Assembly (NCBI GenBank): GCA_016743945.1
Contig: JADGFI010000007.1
Coordinates: 1 to 64,000 of the forward strand
Source: Desulfobacteraceae bacterium
GTDB taxonomy: Bacteria; Desulfobacterota; Desulfobacteria; Desulfobacterales; Desulfobacteraceae
DNA length: 64,000 nt
Reading direction: 5' to 3'
Shown: one piece after another, positions 8,867 through 17,539 of the stretch
Numbering within the stretch: position 1 is the first letter of the stretch
Layout: each line of letters begins with the position of its first letter
Notes under the pieces: generated by a model
The model's input: only the letters and a program-made list of their open reading frames with translations
Told to the model about the DNA's origin: nothing
Databases searched by the model: none
Translations under genes and position numbers: made by a program

Positions 8867-10309
8867 ATGAATGACGCTTCTTATAAAAAATTATGTATTG
8901 CCAATATCCTGAACGGCGTAACAGAAGGGCTTTCGAAGTATTCAAGGCCCACCCGGGTTGCCTTGGTTTTTGCTGCCGCACCCGATGATCCCGTTTCGAT
9001 TTTTGATCCTCAGAGCCTGTTGCGGGGGCACGAATCAAAGTTGGAAGATATTTTTTTTGCCAATGGCAATCAATGGCGTCTCAGGATAAAAGAAAATATT
9101 TTATCCCAGCCCCGGGATTATATGATCCCGGAAAATGACCTGGAACTGTCCGGCCTGATTTCCTATGGGGGAAGTGCCAGCGATTTTTTTTATCAGATGT
9201 GGTTTACCGAGCACCACCCGGATATGTGTTCCGTTTATCCCACGGAGCGATGGCTGGAACAGGCTTCCTCACTTCTTATTCACGATTACAACACACGAAA
9301 TGCTCCCATTAATTCCTCTGACTATGTTTTAAAAAATTATTCCCTCCAGGCGGTTGCCGATCATATTGTGGATGTGTGGGATAAACTTTTGGAAGTTGAC
9401 TATATTATACAAATCCCCCCCATCCTAAATGATATATTGAATATTTCAAAAACAAGAGAGGAAGGTGCCTGGGCCAGGGGCGTCTTGTTCTTTGCAGATC
9501 CCCGGAGAATTGAGCCGCTATCCTTTTTAACCAAAATTCAGAAACACGAGCGCCCCATGGTTTCCAATGTGAAACATATCCGCAAATTATTGGTGGCAGT
9601 TGAAAGATCCAATAGAAAGCTGGTATCCGACGGCAGAACCATTATTGGGATTACCGACAGCCCGGTGCCGGAATCTGCCATTGCGGCTGAGTTCAATGGG
9701 GATTACGGTTTTTTGCGAATGGGCAATGAAAAAATTGCTTCTTTTTTCGACGGTAGTTTTCATTCCACTACCCGGGAGGCCAAGCTGGTGGAATTGGAGG
9801 AATTGCTTCTGGATTCAAAAATCGAAACACAAGCCTCCACCTCACTTTTCAGGGTGGTTTCCCATTTGGTGCACAACGCCGGACATGGCCGACATGGCTG
9901 TACTCTGGTTATCGATTTGAATACCACCCCCCTTCGGTTGGCCGGACATGTGCTGGAGCCGCCCATCAGTCTGTTGGAACCCAAAAATATCGACCTGGTC
10001 TGTTCCTTGCTGCGGATAGATGGAGCGATTCATTTGACTTCCGATGCCCGAATTCACGGGTTCGGTTGTCTTTTGGACGGGAACACCGTCACCTGGGAAA
10101 ATATGGCAAGGGGGGCAAGGTACAACTCAGCTCTAAGATTTTCAGCTGCTAACAGCCACATTATTGTGGTGGTGGTATCGGCTGACAGACCCGTATCCAT
10201 TATTTATAATGGAATTGAAATTAATGCATTCAGACAATGGCATCCTGTTTATCACTATACACCGGAACTTTTGAGTCTGAAACAATATCTTAATGGAGCC
10301 TTTTTATGA
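8867..10309 (+). CDS. Diadenylate cyclase (DAC/DisA_N domain) with N-terminal sensor region
   Basis: Predicted to make cyclic di-AMP from two ATP. The DisA_N/DAC domain occupies about residues 320-450 of 480 and shows the DGA motif at 385-387 (RIDGAIHL). The second motif, usually GxRHRAA, reads GARYNSA (416-422), a variant that weakens but does not exclude activity. The first 300 residues are not a known enzyme to me and resemble the sensor-type N-terminal region of the DACNV class of DAC proteins. No transmembrane segment is evident, unlike CdaA. The stop overlaps the start of the histidine-rich gene by 4 bp, and that gene overlaps nagZ likewise, so the three are translationally coupled. The NagZ link suggests a cell-wall role, which is inference. 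Confidence 0.78.
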   Translation: MNDASYKKLCIANILNGVTEGLSKYSRPTRVALVFAAAPDDPVSIFDPQSLLRGHESKLEDIFFANGNQWRLRIKENILSQPRDYMIPENDLELSGLISYGGSASDFFYQMWFTEHHPDMCSVYPTERWLEQASSLLIHDYNTRNAPINSSDYVLKNYSLQAVADHIVDVWDKLLEVDYIIQIPPILNDILNISKTREEGAWARGVLFFADPRRIEPLSFLTKIQKHERPMVSNVKHIRKLLVAVERSNRKLVSDGRTIIGITDSPVPESAIAAEFNGDYGFLRMGNEKIASFFDGSFHSTTREAKLVELEELLLDSKIETQASTSLFRVVSHLVHNAGHGRHGCTLVIDLNTTPLRLAGHVLEPPISLLEPKNIDLVCSLLRIDGAIHLTSDARIHGFGCLLDGNTVTWENMARGARYNSALRFSAANSHIIVVVVSADRPVSIIYNGIEINAFRQWHPVYHYTPELLSLKQYLNGAFL

Positions 10310-10656
10310 CACACGATCACACCCATGACCATTCCACTGGCCACTCCCATGACCACTCCCATGACCACTCCCATGACCACTCCCATGACCACTCCCATGA
10401 CCATGACCACTCCCATGACCATGATCACTCCCATGATCAGGTCACAGAGATGACCCTGGAACAGAAGCTTAATACCTTGTTCTCCCATTGGATTACGCAC
10501 AATGACAGTCACAAGGATAATTTTTTGTCCTGGGCCGAGAAGGCAAAAAGCGCCGGGTTGACAGAAGTTGCCGCATCCCTTGAGCAGGCCGGTAGCCTGT
10601 CCCAGGAGGTAACAAAAAAACTGGAAGCAGCACTGGCAAAACTTTTAACCCCATGA
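10306..10656 (+). CDS. Histidine-aspartate repeat protein, probable metal binder
   Basis: A 116-residue protein. About the first 45 residues are nearly all His, Asp and Ser in HSHDHDHS-type repeats, encoded by a 12-bp tandem DNA repeat. The C-terminal 65 residues form a helical domain with LFSHWITHNDSHKDNF and a Leu/Ala-rich helix. There is no signal peptide, so it should be cytosolic. Such His stretches typically bind Ni, Co or Zn, as in metal chaperones. It overlaps both neighbours by 4 bp (ATGA), tying it to the diadenylate cyclase and NagZ. The C-terminal domain is an uncharacterised family to me and the metal is unknown. Confidence 0.8.
   Translation: MTHDHTHDHSTGHSHDHSHDHSHDHSHDHSHDHDHSHDHDHSHDQVTEMTLEQKLNTLFSHWITHNDSHKDNFLSWAEKAKSAGLTEVAASLEQAGSLSQEVTKKLEAALAKLLTP
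10341..10438 (+). repeat. 12-bp coding tandem repeat (His-Asp repeats)
   Basis: About eight copies of a CCACTCCCATGA-type unit, some shortened to 6 bp (CCATGA), inside the histidine-rich gene. All units keep the reading frame, so copy-number change would vary the number of His-Asp pairs without breaking the gene. Confidence 0.9.
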
Positions 10657-11645
10657 TTGACCCCACGATTGAACAGATGGCAGGGCAGCGACTCATGCTG
10701 GGATTTGACGGTACCGCCTTGAACCCTGAGTTAAAATTTCTCATCAGGGAGTTCAAGGCCGGGGGCATTATTTTGTTCAAACCCAATATTGAGTCGCCGG
10801 ACCAGCTTGCCCAACTTTGTTCAGATGCCCAGGCCTGCGCAGCAGACGCAGGTCAACCGCCCCTTTTTATTGCCGTTGACCAGGAGGGTGGGGTGGTGGC
10901 AAGGTTGAAACATCCCTTTACTGAGTTTCCCGGCAATCCCCACATCCATACAACAGCTGATGCCGAGCATTTTGCACGGATGACAGCCCATGAATTGTCC
11001 AAAGCTGGCATCAACATGAACATGGCCCCTGTGATGGATGTGGCCCCTAGTGGTGTGGACAGCATCATGAAAAATAGGGTTTTTGAAGGAGATGCCGCCA
11101 CCGTGTCGAAACTTGGTTCCTGTGTGATTAAAACCCTTCAGGATCAAAAGATCATGGCCGTGGCGAAACATTTTCCCGGCATCGGCAGGACCATTAAGGA
11201 TTCCCACTTTTTTTTACCCCGGCTGGATATCGATCTTGACACCTTGAGGTCAACAGACATGACCCCCTTTGAAGCTGCCAGGGATGCAGATGTTTCAGGG
11301 ATTATGCTTTCCCATATTTCCTATCCCCAATTAGATGATACCTGGCAGGCAAGTCTGTCTCCTTATATTGCAGGAGATCTGCTACGGGGACAATTGGGGT
11401 ATGAAGGACTGGTTTTGACAGATGACCTGGATATGAAGGCCATAAAACATGACATAAAAACCTGTATTCGCCAGGTGATGGCAGCCAGGATCGATCTTGC
11501 CCTGATCTGTCACAAAGGCCCCAATATGAGGATTTCATGGGAGGAGATATGTCGTCTTCTGGAGAGCAATCCGCAATTGTTTGCCCTGGGAAAAGCGTCC
11601 ATGGACAGAATTATAGGGGTTAAAAAAAGGTATTTACAAGTTTAA
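10653..11645 (+). CDS. nagZ: Beta-N-acetylhexosaminidase NagZ (GH3)
   Basis: Glycoside hydrolase family 3 enzyme that removes N-acetylglucosamine from anhydro-muropeptides during cytosolic peptidoglycan recycling. The 330-residue single-domain form matches NagZ. Visible motifs are AVDQEGG, the signature KHFPGIG followed by the DSH loop carrying the catalytic His-Asp pair, and the nucleophile Asp in LVLTDDLDM. There is no signal peptide, as expected for NagZ. It starts inside the stop of the histidine-rich gene and ends 12 bp from convergent tsaD, with a 15-bp duplication at the junction. Confidence 0.93.
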   Translation: MIDPTIEQMAGQRLMLGFDGTALNPELKFLIREFKAGGIILFKPNIESPDQLAQLCSDAQACAADAGQPPLFIAVDQEGGVVARLKHPFTEFPGNPHIHTTADAEHFARMTAHELSKAGINMNMAPVMDVAPSGVDSIMKNRVFEGDAATVSKLGSCVIKTLQDQKIMAVAKHFPGIGRTIKDSHFFLPRLDIDLDTLRSTDMTPFEAARDADVSGIMLSHISYPQLDDTWQASLSPYIAGDLLRGQLGYEGLVLTDDLDMKAIKHDIKTCIRQVMAARIDLALICHKGPNMRISWEEICRLLESNPQLFALGKASMDRIIGVKKRYLQV

Positions 11646-11667
11646 ATTCGGGAAGTTTAAATTCGGG
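11638..11667. repeat. 15-bp direct duplication at the nagZ/tsaD stop codons
   Basis: AAGTTTAAATTCGGG occurs twice head to tail. The first copy contains the nagZ TAA and the second contains the tsaD TAA on the other strand. It looks like a simple local duplication. Confidence 0.85.
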
Positions 11668-12655
11668 TTCTGGAAAACACGTCATGATTCAGGTCGCAGG
11701 TATTGCCTTGCTCAATCATGGTCGTTCCCCTGGCCGCAATCATGGCGGCATTGTCACCGCAGAGGCTTACGGGCGGTGCAAAGACCTGGATGCCTTCTTT
11801 TTCCGCCCTTTGTGTCAAAAGGGTTGCAAATGTTTGGTTGGCGGATACCCCCCCTGAAATACCGATGCGCTTGCAGCTCTTAAACCGGGCGGCATTCATC
11901 AGTTTGGTACTCAATACATCAAGGACGGCTGCCTGGAAAGAGGCGGCAACCTGGGCTTTGTCCCCGGGAGTTACAATTTTATGATCGTGGAGATACCGTG
12001 CCACTGAGGATTTTAACCCGCTGAAACTGAAGTCAAAACCTTTTTTATCCAGCAGGCTTCTGGGAAATTTTATTACGCCTGGGTCCATTGTTTTGGCCAG
12101 GGTTTCAATTATCGGGCCCCCGGGATATCCCATCCCCATCATTTTTGAAACCTTGTCAAAGGCTTCTCCGGCTGCATCATCCCGTGTCTGTCCCATGAGT
12201 TCAAAGGTGTGGGGGGAGGTGACATGGTAAATATTGGTATGGCCGCCTGAAACAACCAGGGCAATGAAGGGAAAGGCGGGAGGCGTCTCCATTAAAAGCA
12301 AAGAATAAATGTGGGCCTCAAGGTGGTTGACCCCTGCCAGGGGGAGTCGTCTGGCCCAGGCAAAGGCCTTGGCAAATGAAAATCCCACTAAAAGGGCCCC
12401 AATAAGCCCGGGTCCCCTTGTCGCTGCAACCCCGTCAATATTTGCAAGTTTGATACCGGCTTTTTCCACGGCTTCAGAGACCACAGGAACAATGGCTTCC
12501 GCGTGCATGCGAGATGCCAGTTCCGGTACAACCCCACCGTATTTGCAATGGGTATCCATTTGTGAGGCAATGATCGAGGACAAGATTATAGTGCCGTTCT
12601 GCACCACTGCTGCCGCAGTTTCATCGCAGGAGGATTCAATCCCGAGAATTATCAT
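11657..12655 (-). CDS. tsaD: tRNA threonylcarbamoyladenosine transferase TsaD
   Basis: Transfers the threonylcarbamoyl group to A37 of ANN-decoding tRNAs, working with TsaB, TsaE and TsaC. The 332-residue protein has the N-terminal MIILGIESSCDETAAAV, the metal-binding histidines in NHLEAHIYS, ALVVSGGHTN and the ISGGVSANQT nucleotide loop. Length and motifs are standard. It is the downstream gene of a two-gene minus-strand unit, starting 17 bp after purM. Confidence 0.97.
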   Translation of the reverse strand: MIILGIESSCDETAAAVVQNGTIILSSIIASQMDTHCKYGGVVPELASRMHAEAIVPVVSEAVEKAGIKLANIDGVAATRGPGLIGALLVGFSFAKAFAWARRLPLAGVNHLEAHIYSLLLMETPPAFPFIALVVSGGHTNIYHVTSPHTFELMGQTRDDAAGEAFDKVSKMMGMGYPGGPIIETLAKTMDPGVIKFPRSLLDKKGFDFSFSGLKSSVARYLHDHKIVTPGDKAQVAASFQAAVLDVLSTKLMNAARFKSCKRIGISGGVSANQTFATLLTQRAEKEGIQVFAPPVSLCGDNAAMIAARGTTMIEQGNTCDLNHDVFSRTRI

Positions 12656-12672
12656 ATAAGGTTAACCGAATA

Positions 12673-13716
12673 TCAGACCCATTGAGTCTGTTGTTCGTTG
12701 TTTTCTCTGGCGGTTATTTCACCGATAAAATAGGCTTTCTCGCCCAGGGCTGCCAGCCGATCCATGGTTTCTTCAACTGATTTTTCAGGGACCACTACCA
12801 CCATGCCGATTCCGTTGTTGAAGGTTCTTTGCATCTCCGTGTCTGATACGTTGCCTTCTTTTTGTAGCAGCTTAAATACCGATGGAATCTCCCAGGCGTC
12901 TTTGTGGACAATGGCCTTGCAGGAATCGGGAATGACCCGGATAATATTCTCATCAATTCCACCGCCGGTGATATGGACCAGTCCGTGGATCGGCAGATCC
13001 CGGAGCATGCTCAAAATGCTGGGTACATAGATAATGGTGGGTTTTAAAAGCTCTTCCCCCAGGGTGGTGCCAAATTCTGGTATATGGGTGTTGACAGTGT
13101 ATTTGCACTTATCAAAAAATATTTTTCGAACCAGGGAAAATCCATTGGAATGGACACCGCTTGCGGCAATGCCGATGAGTTTATGGCCCGGGCGAATATA
13201 GGATCCGTCAATTATTTTGGTGTTGTCCACAAGCCCTACACAAAAGCCGGCCAGATCATATTCTCCGGCTTGGTACATTCCTGGCATTTCAGCCGTTTCA
13301 CCACCGATCAAGGCACATCCGGCCTGATTACAGCCTTCTGCGATTCCCAATAGAATTTTTTCAGCAACTGTAGTGTCAAGGGCTCCCATGGAAAGATAAT
13401 CCAGGAAAAACAGAGGTTTGGCGCCCTGAACAATGATATCGTTGACGCACATGGCAACCAGGTCAATGCCAATGGTATCGTGTTTATCCATTTGGAATGC
13501 AATTTTGAGTTTGGTCCCCACGCCGTCGGTGGCACTGACCAGTACGGGGTTTGAAATATTGGAAAGGTTTAGGGAAAAAAGACCGCCAAACCCTCCAATT
13601 TCTCCCATTACACCGGATCGGGGTGTGGATTTTGCAATTGATTTTATTCGATTAACCAGCTGGTTTGCTTTTTCTATGTCTACGCCGGAATCTGCATATG
13701 TCAAGGAATCGTTCAT
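12673..13716 (-). CDS. purM: Phosphoribosylformylglycinamidine cyclo-ligase PurM
   Basis: Makes aminoimidazole ribonucleotide from FGAM with ATP, the fifth step of purine synthesis. The 347-residue AIR-synthase fold protein starts with the typical MNDSLTYADSGVDIEKAN, carries DGVGTKLKIAF and ends its first half with GGETAEMPGMY. The HITGGGI motif marks the second half. No purine-type leader is evident upstream. It heads a purM-tsaD unit and diverges from hom. Confidence 0.97.
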   Translation of the reverse strand: MNDSLTYADSGVDIEKANQLVNRIKSIAKSTPRSGVMGEIGGFGGLFSLNLSNISNPVLVSATDGVGTKLKIAFQMDKHDTIGIDLVAMCVNDIIVQGAKPLFFLDYLSMGALDTTVAEKILLGIAEGCNQAGCALIGGETAEMPGMYQAGEYDLAGFCVGLVDNTKIIDGSYIRPGHKLIGIAASGVHSNGFSLVRKIFFDKCKYTVNTHIPEFGTTLGEELLKPTIIYVPSILSMLRDLPIHGLVHITGGGIDENIIRVIPDSCKAIVHKDAWEIPSVFKLLQKEGNVSDTEMQRTFNNGIGMVVVVPEKSVEETMDRLAALGEKAYFIGEITARENNEQQTQWV

Positions 13717-13826
13717 TTAAAATCACCTTTGAAATCACATTCTTTTCGATAAGATCTTATTAAGATTTATTAAGTTTCTAAAACCCTGTAATACTAAACA
13801 TATTGGGGCTAAAAGTCAAAAGCTTT

Positions 13827-13855
13827 TTGACAGGAACCGGTTTATATTGTATCTA
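13827..13855 (+). promoter_or_regulatory. Predicted sigma-70 promoter of hom operon
   Basis: TTGACA (13827-13832), a 17-bp spacer, then TATCTA (13850-13855). The predicted transcription start is about 50 bp before the hom start codon. Confidence 0.6.
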
Positions 13856-13909
13856 ATGCAAATTTAAAAGCGAATTTAAAACCAGACATATTTCGGAGAA
13901 TTTAGCGTA

Positions 13910-15217
13910 ATGAAAACAATCAATATTGGAATTATAGGGTATGGGGTTGTGGGGGCCGGCGTTGCAACCTTGCTTATCCAAAAGAAAGAATTGCTGGAAG
14001 CCAGGACCGGGGCCTTTTTAACCCTTAAAACCATTGCTGATATTGATACCGTAACGGACAGAGGTGTTGAACTGGGTAATACTGTTCTTGTTAATGACGC
14101 CATGGCACTTATCAATGATCCTGGGATAGACATTGTTGTGGAACTTGTTGGCGGGGATACCATTGCCAAACAATTTACCCTCAAAGCCCTTGAAAACGGC
14201 AAGCATGTGGTGACCGCCAATAAAGCCCTTTTGGCAGGTCATGGCAATGAATTGGTGAAAGCCGCCCGGAAAAACCAGGTAGATCTTGCCTTTGAAGCCA
14301 GTTGCGGCGGATGTATGCCCATTATCAAATCCCTTCGGGAATCCCTTGTGGCCAATTCTATTTTATCCATGTCCGCCATTTTAAACGGTACCTGCAATTA
14401 TATACTGACCAAAATATCCCAGGATGGGTCCTTGTTTGAAGATGCCCTCAAAGATGCCCAGGACCTAGGATTTGCAGAAGCTGAACCTTCCCTGGATGTG
14501 GATGGTCATGACACCGCCCATAAACTGGCCATCTTAAATTCCCTGGCCCACGGCATGGAGATTAATCTAAAGGATATCCATGTGGAAGGCATTAGAAATA
14601 TTACACCGGTGGACATTGAGTTTGCCCGGTCGTTTGGGTATACCATTAAACTACTTGCCATCGGCAAGGTTCATGGAGACCATGTGGAAGCCCGTGTGCA
14701 CCCCACCATGATTCCCCAGGCCAATCCCCTGTCCCACGTGGACCATTCCATGAATGCCATTGCCATTGATGCCGATGCCACGGGCAAGACCATGCTCTAT
14801 GGCCACGGGGCCGGTATGATGCCAACCGCCAGTGCTGTCCTAAGTGATATAGCCGATATTGCCAGAAATATTATTTCCAATACCAAACGACGGGTGCCCA
14901 TACTGGGATATCCCGAAGACAATATTAAGATCATCCCCATTCTGCCCATGAAAGAGCTGCATACAAAATATTATTTGCGGTTTGAGGCCAAGGATCATCC
15001 CGGGGTATTGTCCAAAATTTCAGGCATTCTGGGAGCGAACAATATCAGTATTAAATCGGTTCACCAGAAGGGCCGGCAAAGCAATGGAAAAGTGCCCGTG
15101 GTTATGATCACCCATATGGCAAAGGAAGAATGGGTTCAGACGGCATTAACGCAAATAGCTGCCACAGATTCTGTGGCGGGCGACTCCATTGTTATTCGAA
15201 TTGAAGAAGATGCATAG
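13910..15217 (+). CDS. hom: Homoserine dehydrogenase
   Basis: Reduces aspartate semialdehyde to homoserine with NAD(P)H in the threonine and methionine branch. The 435-residue protein has an N-terminal Rossmann fold (IGIIGYGVVGAGVATLL), the catalytic domain with EASCGGCMPIIKSLRE and ILNGTCNYIL, and a C-terminal ACT domain starting near LRFEAKDHPGVLSK that probably senses threonine. It leads an operon with thrH (46-bp gap) and the heptose kinase gene. Confidence 0.96.
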   Translation: MKTINIGIIGYGVVGAGVATLLIQKKELLEARTGAFLTLKTIADIDTVTDRGVELGNTVLVNDAMALINDPGIDIVVELVGGDTIAKQFTLKALENGKHVVTANKALLAGHGNELVKAARKNQVDLAFEASCGGCMPIIKSLRESLVANSILSMSAILNGTCNYILTKISQDGSLFEDALKDAQDLGFAEAEPSLDVDGHDTAHKLAILNSLAHGMEINLKDIHVEGIRNITPVDIEFARSFGYTIKLLAIGKVHGDHVEARVHPTMIPQANPLSHVDHSMNAIAIDADATGKTMLYGHGAGMMPTASAVLSDIADIARNIISNTKRRVPILGYPEDNIKIIPILPMKELHTKYYLRFEAKDHPGVLSKISGILGANNISIKSVHQKGRQSNGKVPVVMITHMAKEEWVQTALTQIAATDSVAGDSIVIRIEEDA

Positions 15218-15263
15218 GCCCTAAAAAATAAAATCTGGAAAGAATAAAATCAGGAGTAAAACC

Positions 15264-15869
15264 ATGAAAATACTTGTAGCAGATCTGGAAGGGGTATTCT
15301 TACCTGAAATATGGATCAATGTTGCCTTGAAAACCGGAATAGAGGAATTGAAACTCACCACCAGGGATATCAGTGATTATGATGTGCTGATGACCAAACG
15401 ATTGTCCATCCTCAAGGAAAATAAACTGGGGATTAAAGATATCAGCGATGTGATATCCACTTTAGAGCCCCTGGACGGTGCAAAACAAATGCTGGATTGG
15501 ATCAGAAGTCGGGCCCAGATTATTATTCTGTCAGACACCTTTGAGGAGTTTGCCAAACCCTTGATGGCAAAGCTTGGGTTTCCGGCCTTGCTTTGCCACA
15601 ATCTGACCATTGATGGGGCCGGTAATATCACTGGCTACAATCTCAGAATTGACAACCAGAAAGCCCGGGCGGTAAAGGCATTAAAGGCATTGAACTATCA
15701 GGTCATCGCATTTGGGGATTCCTATAATGATATTGGCATGATCCAGGCGGCAGACCATGGATTTTTCTTTTGTCCCCCCCCCTCTTGTCTGACGGATTTT
15801 CCCGATATACCCGTTACCCACAATTACGCCAAACTCAAACTGATGATCACCTCTTTACTGGACCAATAA
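15264..15869 (+). CDS. thrH: ThrH: phosphoserine phosphatase / homoserine phosphotransferase
   Basis: HAD-family protein of 201 residues. It begins MKILVADLEGVFLPEIW, the diagnostic ThrH variant of the DxDxT nucleophile motif (DLEGV), has ILSDTFEEF as motif II and IAFGDSYNDIGM as motif IV. In Pseudomonas ThrH dephosphorylates phosphoserine and can move the phosphate to homoserine. Sitting directly after hom, it probably supplies O-phosphohomoserine or serine here. The heptose-kinase start codon shares one base with its stop. Confidence 0.88.
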   Translation: MKILVADLEGVFLPEIWINVALKTGIEELKLTTRDISDYDVLMTKRLSILKENKLGIKDISDVISTLEPLDGAKQMLDWIRSRAQIIILSDTFEEFAKPLMAKLGFPALLCHNLTIDGAGNITGYNLRIDNQKARAVKALKALNYQVIAFGDSYNDIGMIQAADHGFFFCPPPSCLTDFPDIPVTHNYAKLKLMITSLLDQ

Positions 15870-16828
15870 TGCTGAATATTGATCAATTCAAACAAATCCG
15901 GGCCCTGGTAATCGGAGACCTGATGATTGATGAGTACCTATGGGGCAGTGTGGACAGAATCTCTCCGGAAGCGCCGGTTCCGGTGGTGTCCATTGACAAG
16001 GAAAGTCAAACCCTGGGGGGTGCCGGAAATGTTATTAACAACCTGGTTGCCATGGGGGCTGCTGTCGTTGCCATTGGCACGGCCGGAACTGGAAAAGCCG
16101 GCGAGATGGTGTTTGATAAACTGGCGGAGCTGGGAGTTGAAACCGACGGGATTGTCAGTGAACCAGCTCGTCCCACCACCCGCAAAACCCGTATCATTGC
16201 TTCCAATCAACAGGTGCTTAGAATTGACAAGGAAATAAAAACACAAATCACCCCGGCCACCCTGAAAAGATTGACGGCGACCATTGAAAAAAAAATAGCG
16301 GATGTGGATGTGATCATTATTTCCGATTATGACAAGGGGCTTGTGACAAAAGACCTTGTGGCAAAAACAGTGGACCTTGCCCAAACCCACGGCGTCCTGA
16401 CGCTTGCGGATCCGAAATCCCTTAATTTTTCAAAATATGCCAGGGTCTCGGTGCTCACGCCTAATAAAAAAGAAGCAGGTCTTGCTGTGAACATGGATAT
16501 TCTATCGGAACAGGACCTGTTTTTGGCAGGTGAGAAAATCATGGGCCAGGCCGGCCTTGAAAGGCTGCTTATCACCTGTGGAAAAGATGGTATGGCCCTG
16601 TTTGAAAAAGGAAACCTTCCCCAGGTGATTGCCTCAAAAGCTCGGCAGGTTTTTGATGTATCCGGCGCCGGAGACACGGTCATCTCTTTGCTGGGGCTGG
16701 GGTTGGCCTCAGGTTTTTCCTTACATGATGCTGCAATGGTTGCCAATGTAGCAGCCGGGATAGTGGTGGCAAAGGTAGGAACGGCAACGGCTTCCATCCA
16801 GGAGCTCAGACACGCCTTGGAAAGATAA
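15869..16828 (+). CDS. hldE1: D-glycero-beta-D-manno-heptose-7-phosphate kinase (RfaE1)
   Basis: PfkB-family kinase that makes heptose-1,7-bisphosphate for ADP-heptose and LPS inner core. At 319 residues it covers only the kinase half of HldE; the cytidylyltransferase half must be encoded elsewhere. The start is ATG 15869, which overlaps the thrH stop, giving MLNIDQFKQIRALVIGD, rather than the longer open frame from 15770. Motifs are GDLMIDEYLWG, GGAGNVINNL and the C-terminal DVSGAGDTV anion hole and catalytic Asp. LPS heptose synthesis implies a Gram-negative envelope. Confidence 0.92.
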   Translation: MLNIDQFKQIRALVIGDLMIDEYLWGSVDRISPEAPVPVVSIDKESQTLGGAGNVINNLVAMGAAVVAIGTAGTGKAGEMVFDKLAELGVETDGIVSEPARPTTRKTRIIASNQQVLRIDKEIKTQITPATLKRLTATIEKKIADVDVIIISDYDKGLVTKDLVAKTVDLAQTHGVLTLADPKSLNFSKYARVSVLTPNKKEAGLAVNMDILSEQDLFLAGEKIMGQAGLERLLITCGKDGMALFEKGNLPQVIASKARQVFDVSGAGDTVISLLGLGLASGFSLHDAAMVANVAAGIVVAKVGTATASIQELRHALER

Positions 16829-16836
16829 GCTATTAA

Positions 16837-16861
16837 AAGGCTTTTTTTATAAAAAAGCCTT
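16837..16861 (+). terminator. Hairpin after the hom-thrH-hldE1 operon
   Basis: A perfect 11-bp stem (AAGGCTTTTTT with AAAAAAGCCTT) and 3-nt loop follow the operon immediately. There is no U tract after it, but the stem itself is T-rich. The last bases overlap the -35 of the tRNA promoter. Confidence 0.5.
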
Positions 16862-16888
16862 GACTTGATAACCGTTATAGCCTATCTT
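16860..16888 (+). promoter_or_regulatory. Promoter of the initiator tRNA gene
   Basis: TTGACT (16860-16865), 17-bp spacer, TATCTT (16883-16888), ending 11 bp before the tRNA 5' end. Confidence 0.6.
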
Positions 16889-16899
16889 TGTTGGATTGT

Positions 16900-16976
<77 letters not shown>

Positions 16977-16986
16977 AAACACTTAC

Positions 16987-17020
16987 AAGGTTCTTGGAGA
17001 TTTCTTCAAGAGCCTTTTTT
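16987..17020 (+). terminator. Intrinsic terminator of the tRNA gene
   Basis: AAGGTTCTTG pairs with CAAGAGCCTT (10 bp with one G-U pair) around a 10-nt loop, followed by TTTT. Confidence 0.75.
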
Positions 17021-17198
17021 GTTTTTAAATTAGAACTTCCCACACTATTCCCCACAAGCTTGATGGTTTTCAAACCCCATTGAACATTTTAAACCCTATC
17101 CGCAAAAGTAGCAAAAGCATTTCAATCATTAAACAGCTCGGCCAATACATGACCGGTCTGTTTGATTTGCCCCGGGTTTTTATATCCCTTTCAATTTA

Positions 17199-17530
17199 TC
17201 AGTGATGAAATCCAAAAATATACCGATAGATAAAGCGGATTTCTGTGGCTTCTGTGATATTACCCTTTTTTAATGCGCCATAAGGGGCAACTAATAAAAC
17301 CTGGCCGATGTAAGTTTGATCAGGATTAATTTTGATAACTTGTATTTCAAAATGGATATCTTTTTTTTTTTGAGGGTGACCAGGGCGTCTTCTTTCATTT
17401 TAGCACACACTGCAAAAAATCTGTTTGGAAAATATGATTTTTGCAGTGAAAAGCTATATTCAAGATCAAATTCTCATGTGCTTTATCGTTTTTTTTTTTG
17501 GAAAACGACAGCTTTTGGATTTAGAAATGT
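17199..17530 (-). pseudogene. Decayed unidentified gene (frameshifted remnant)
   Basis: The roughly 520-bp stretch between the tRNA terminator and the aldolase gene holds no intact gene. On the minus strand it reads as protein-like sequence in alternating frames, for example SFSLQKSYFPNRFFAVCAKM followed, after a shift at an 11-A tract (17361-17371), by INPDQTYIGQVLLVAPYGAL and a stop at 17199. A second A tract at about 17490-17500 marks another probable shift. I do not recognise the family. It may be a decayed gene or carry homopolymer sequencing errors. The rest of the gap (17021-17198) shows nothing I can name. Confidence 0.35.
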
Positions 17531-17539
17531 TGTCTTGTC

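Noticed and set aside
10341..10438. CRISPR-like regular repeats
   Set aside because: The units are contiguous 6- and 12-bp coding repeats with no spacers.
10255..10512. Minus-strand open frame of Val-Met-Gly repeats
   Set aside because: It is only the complement of the His-Asp repeat and has no RBS or independent coding signal.
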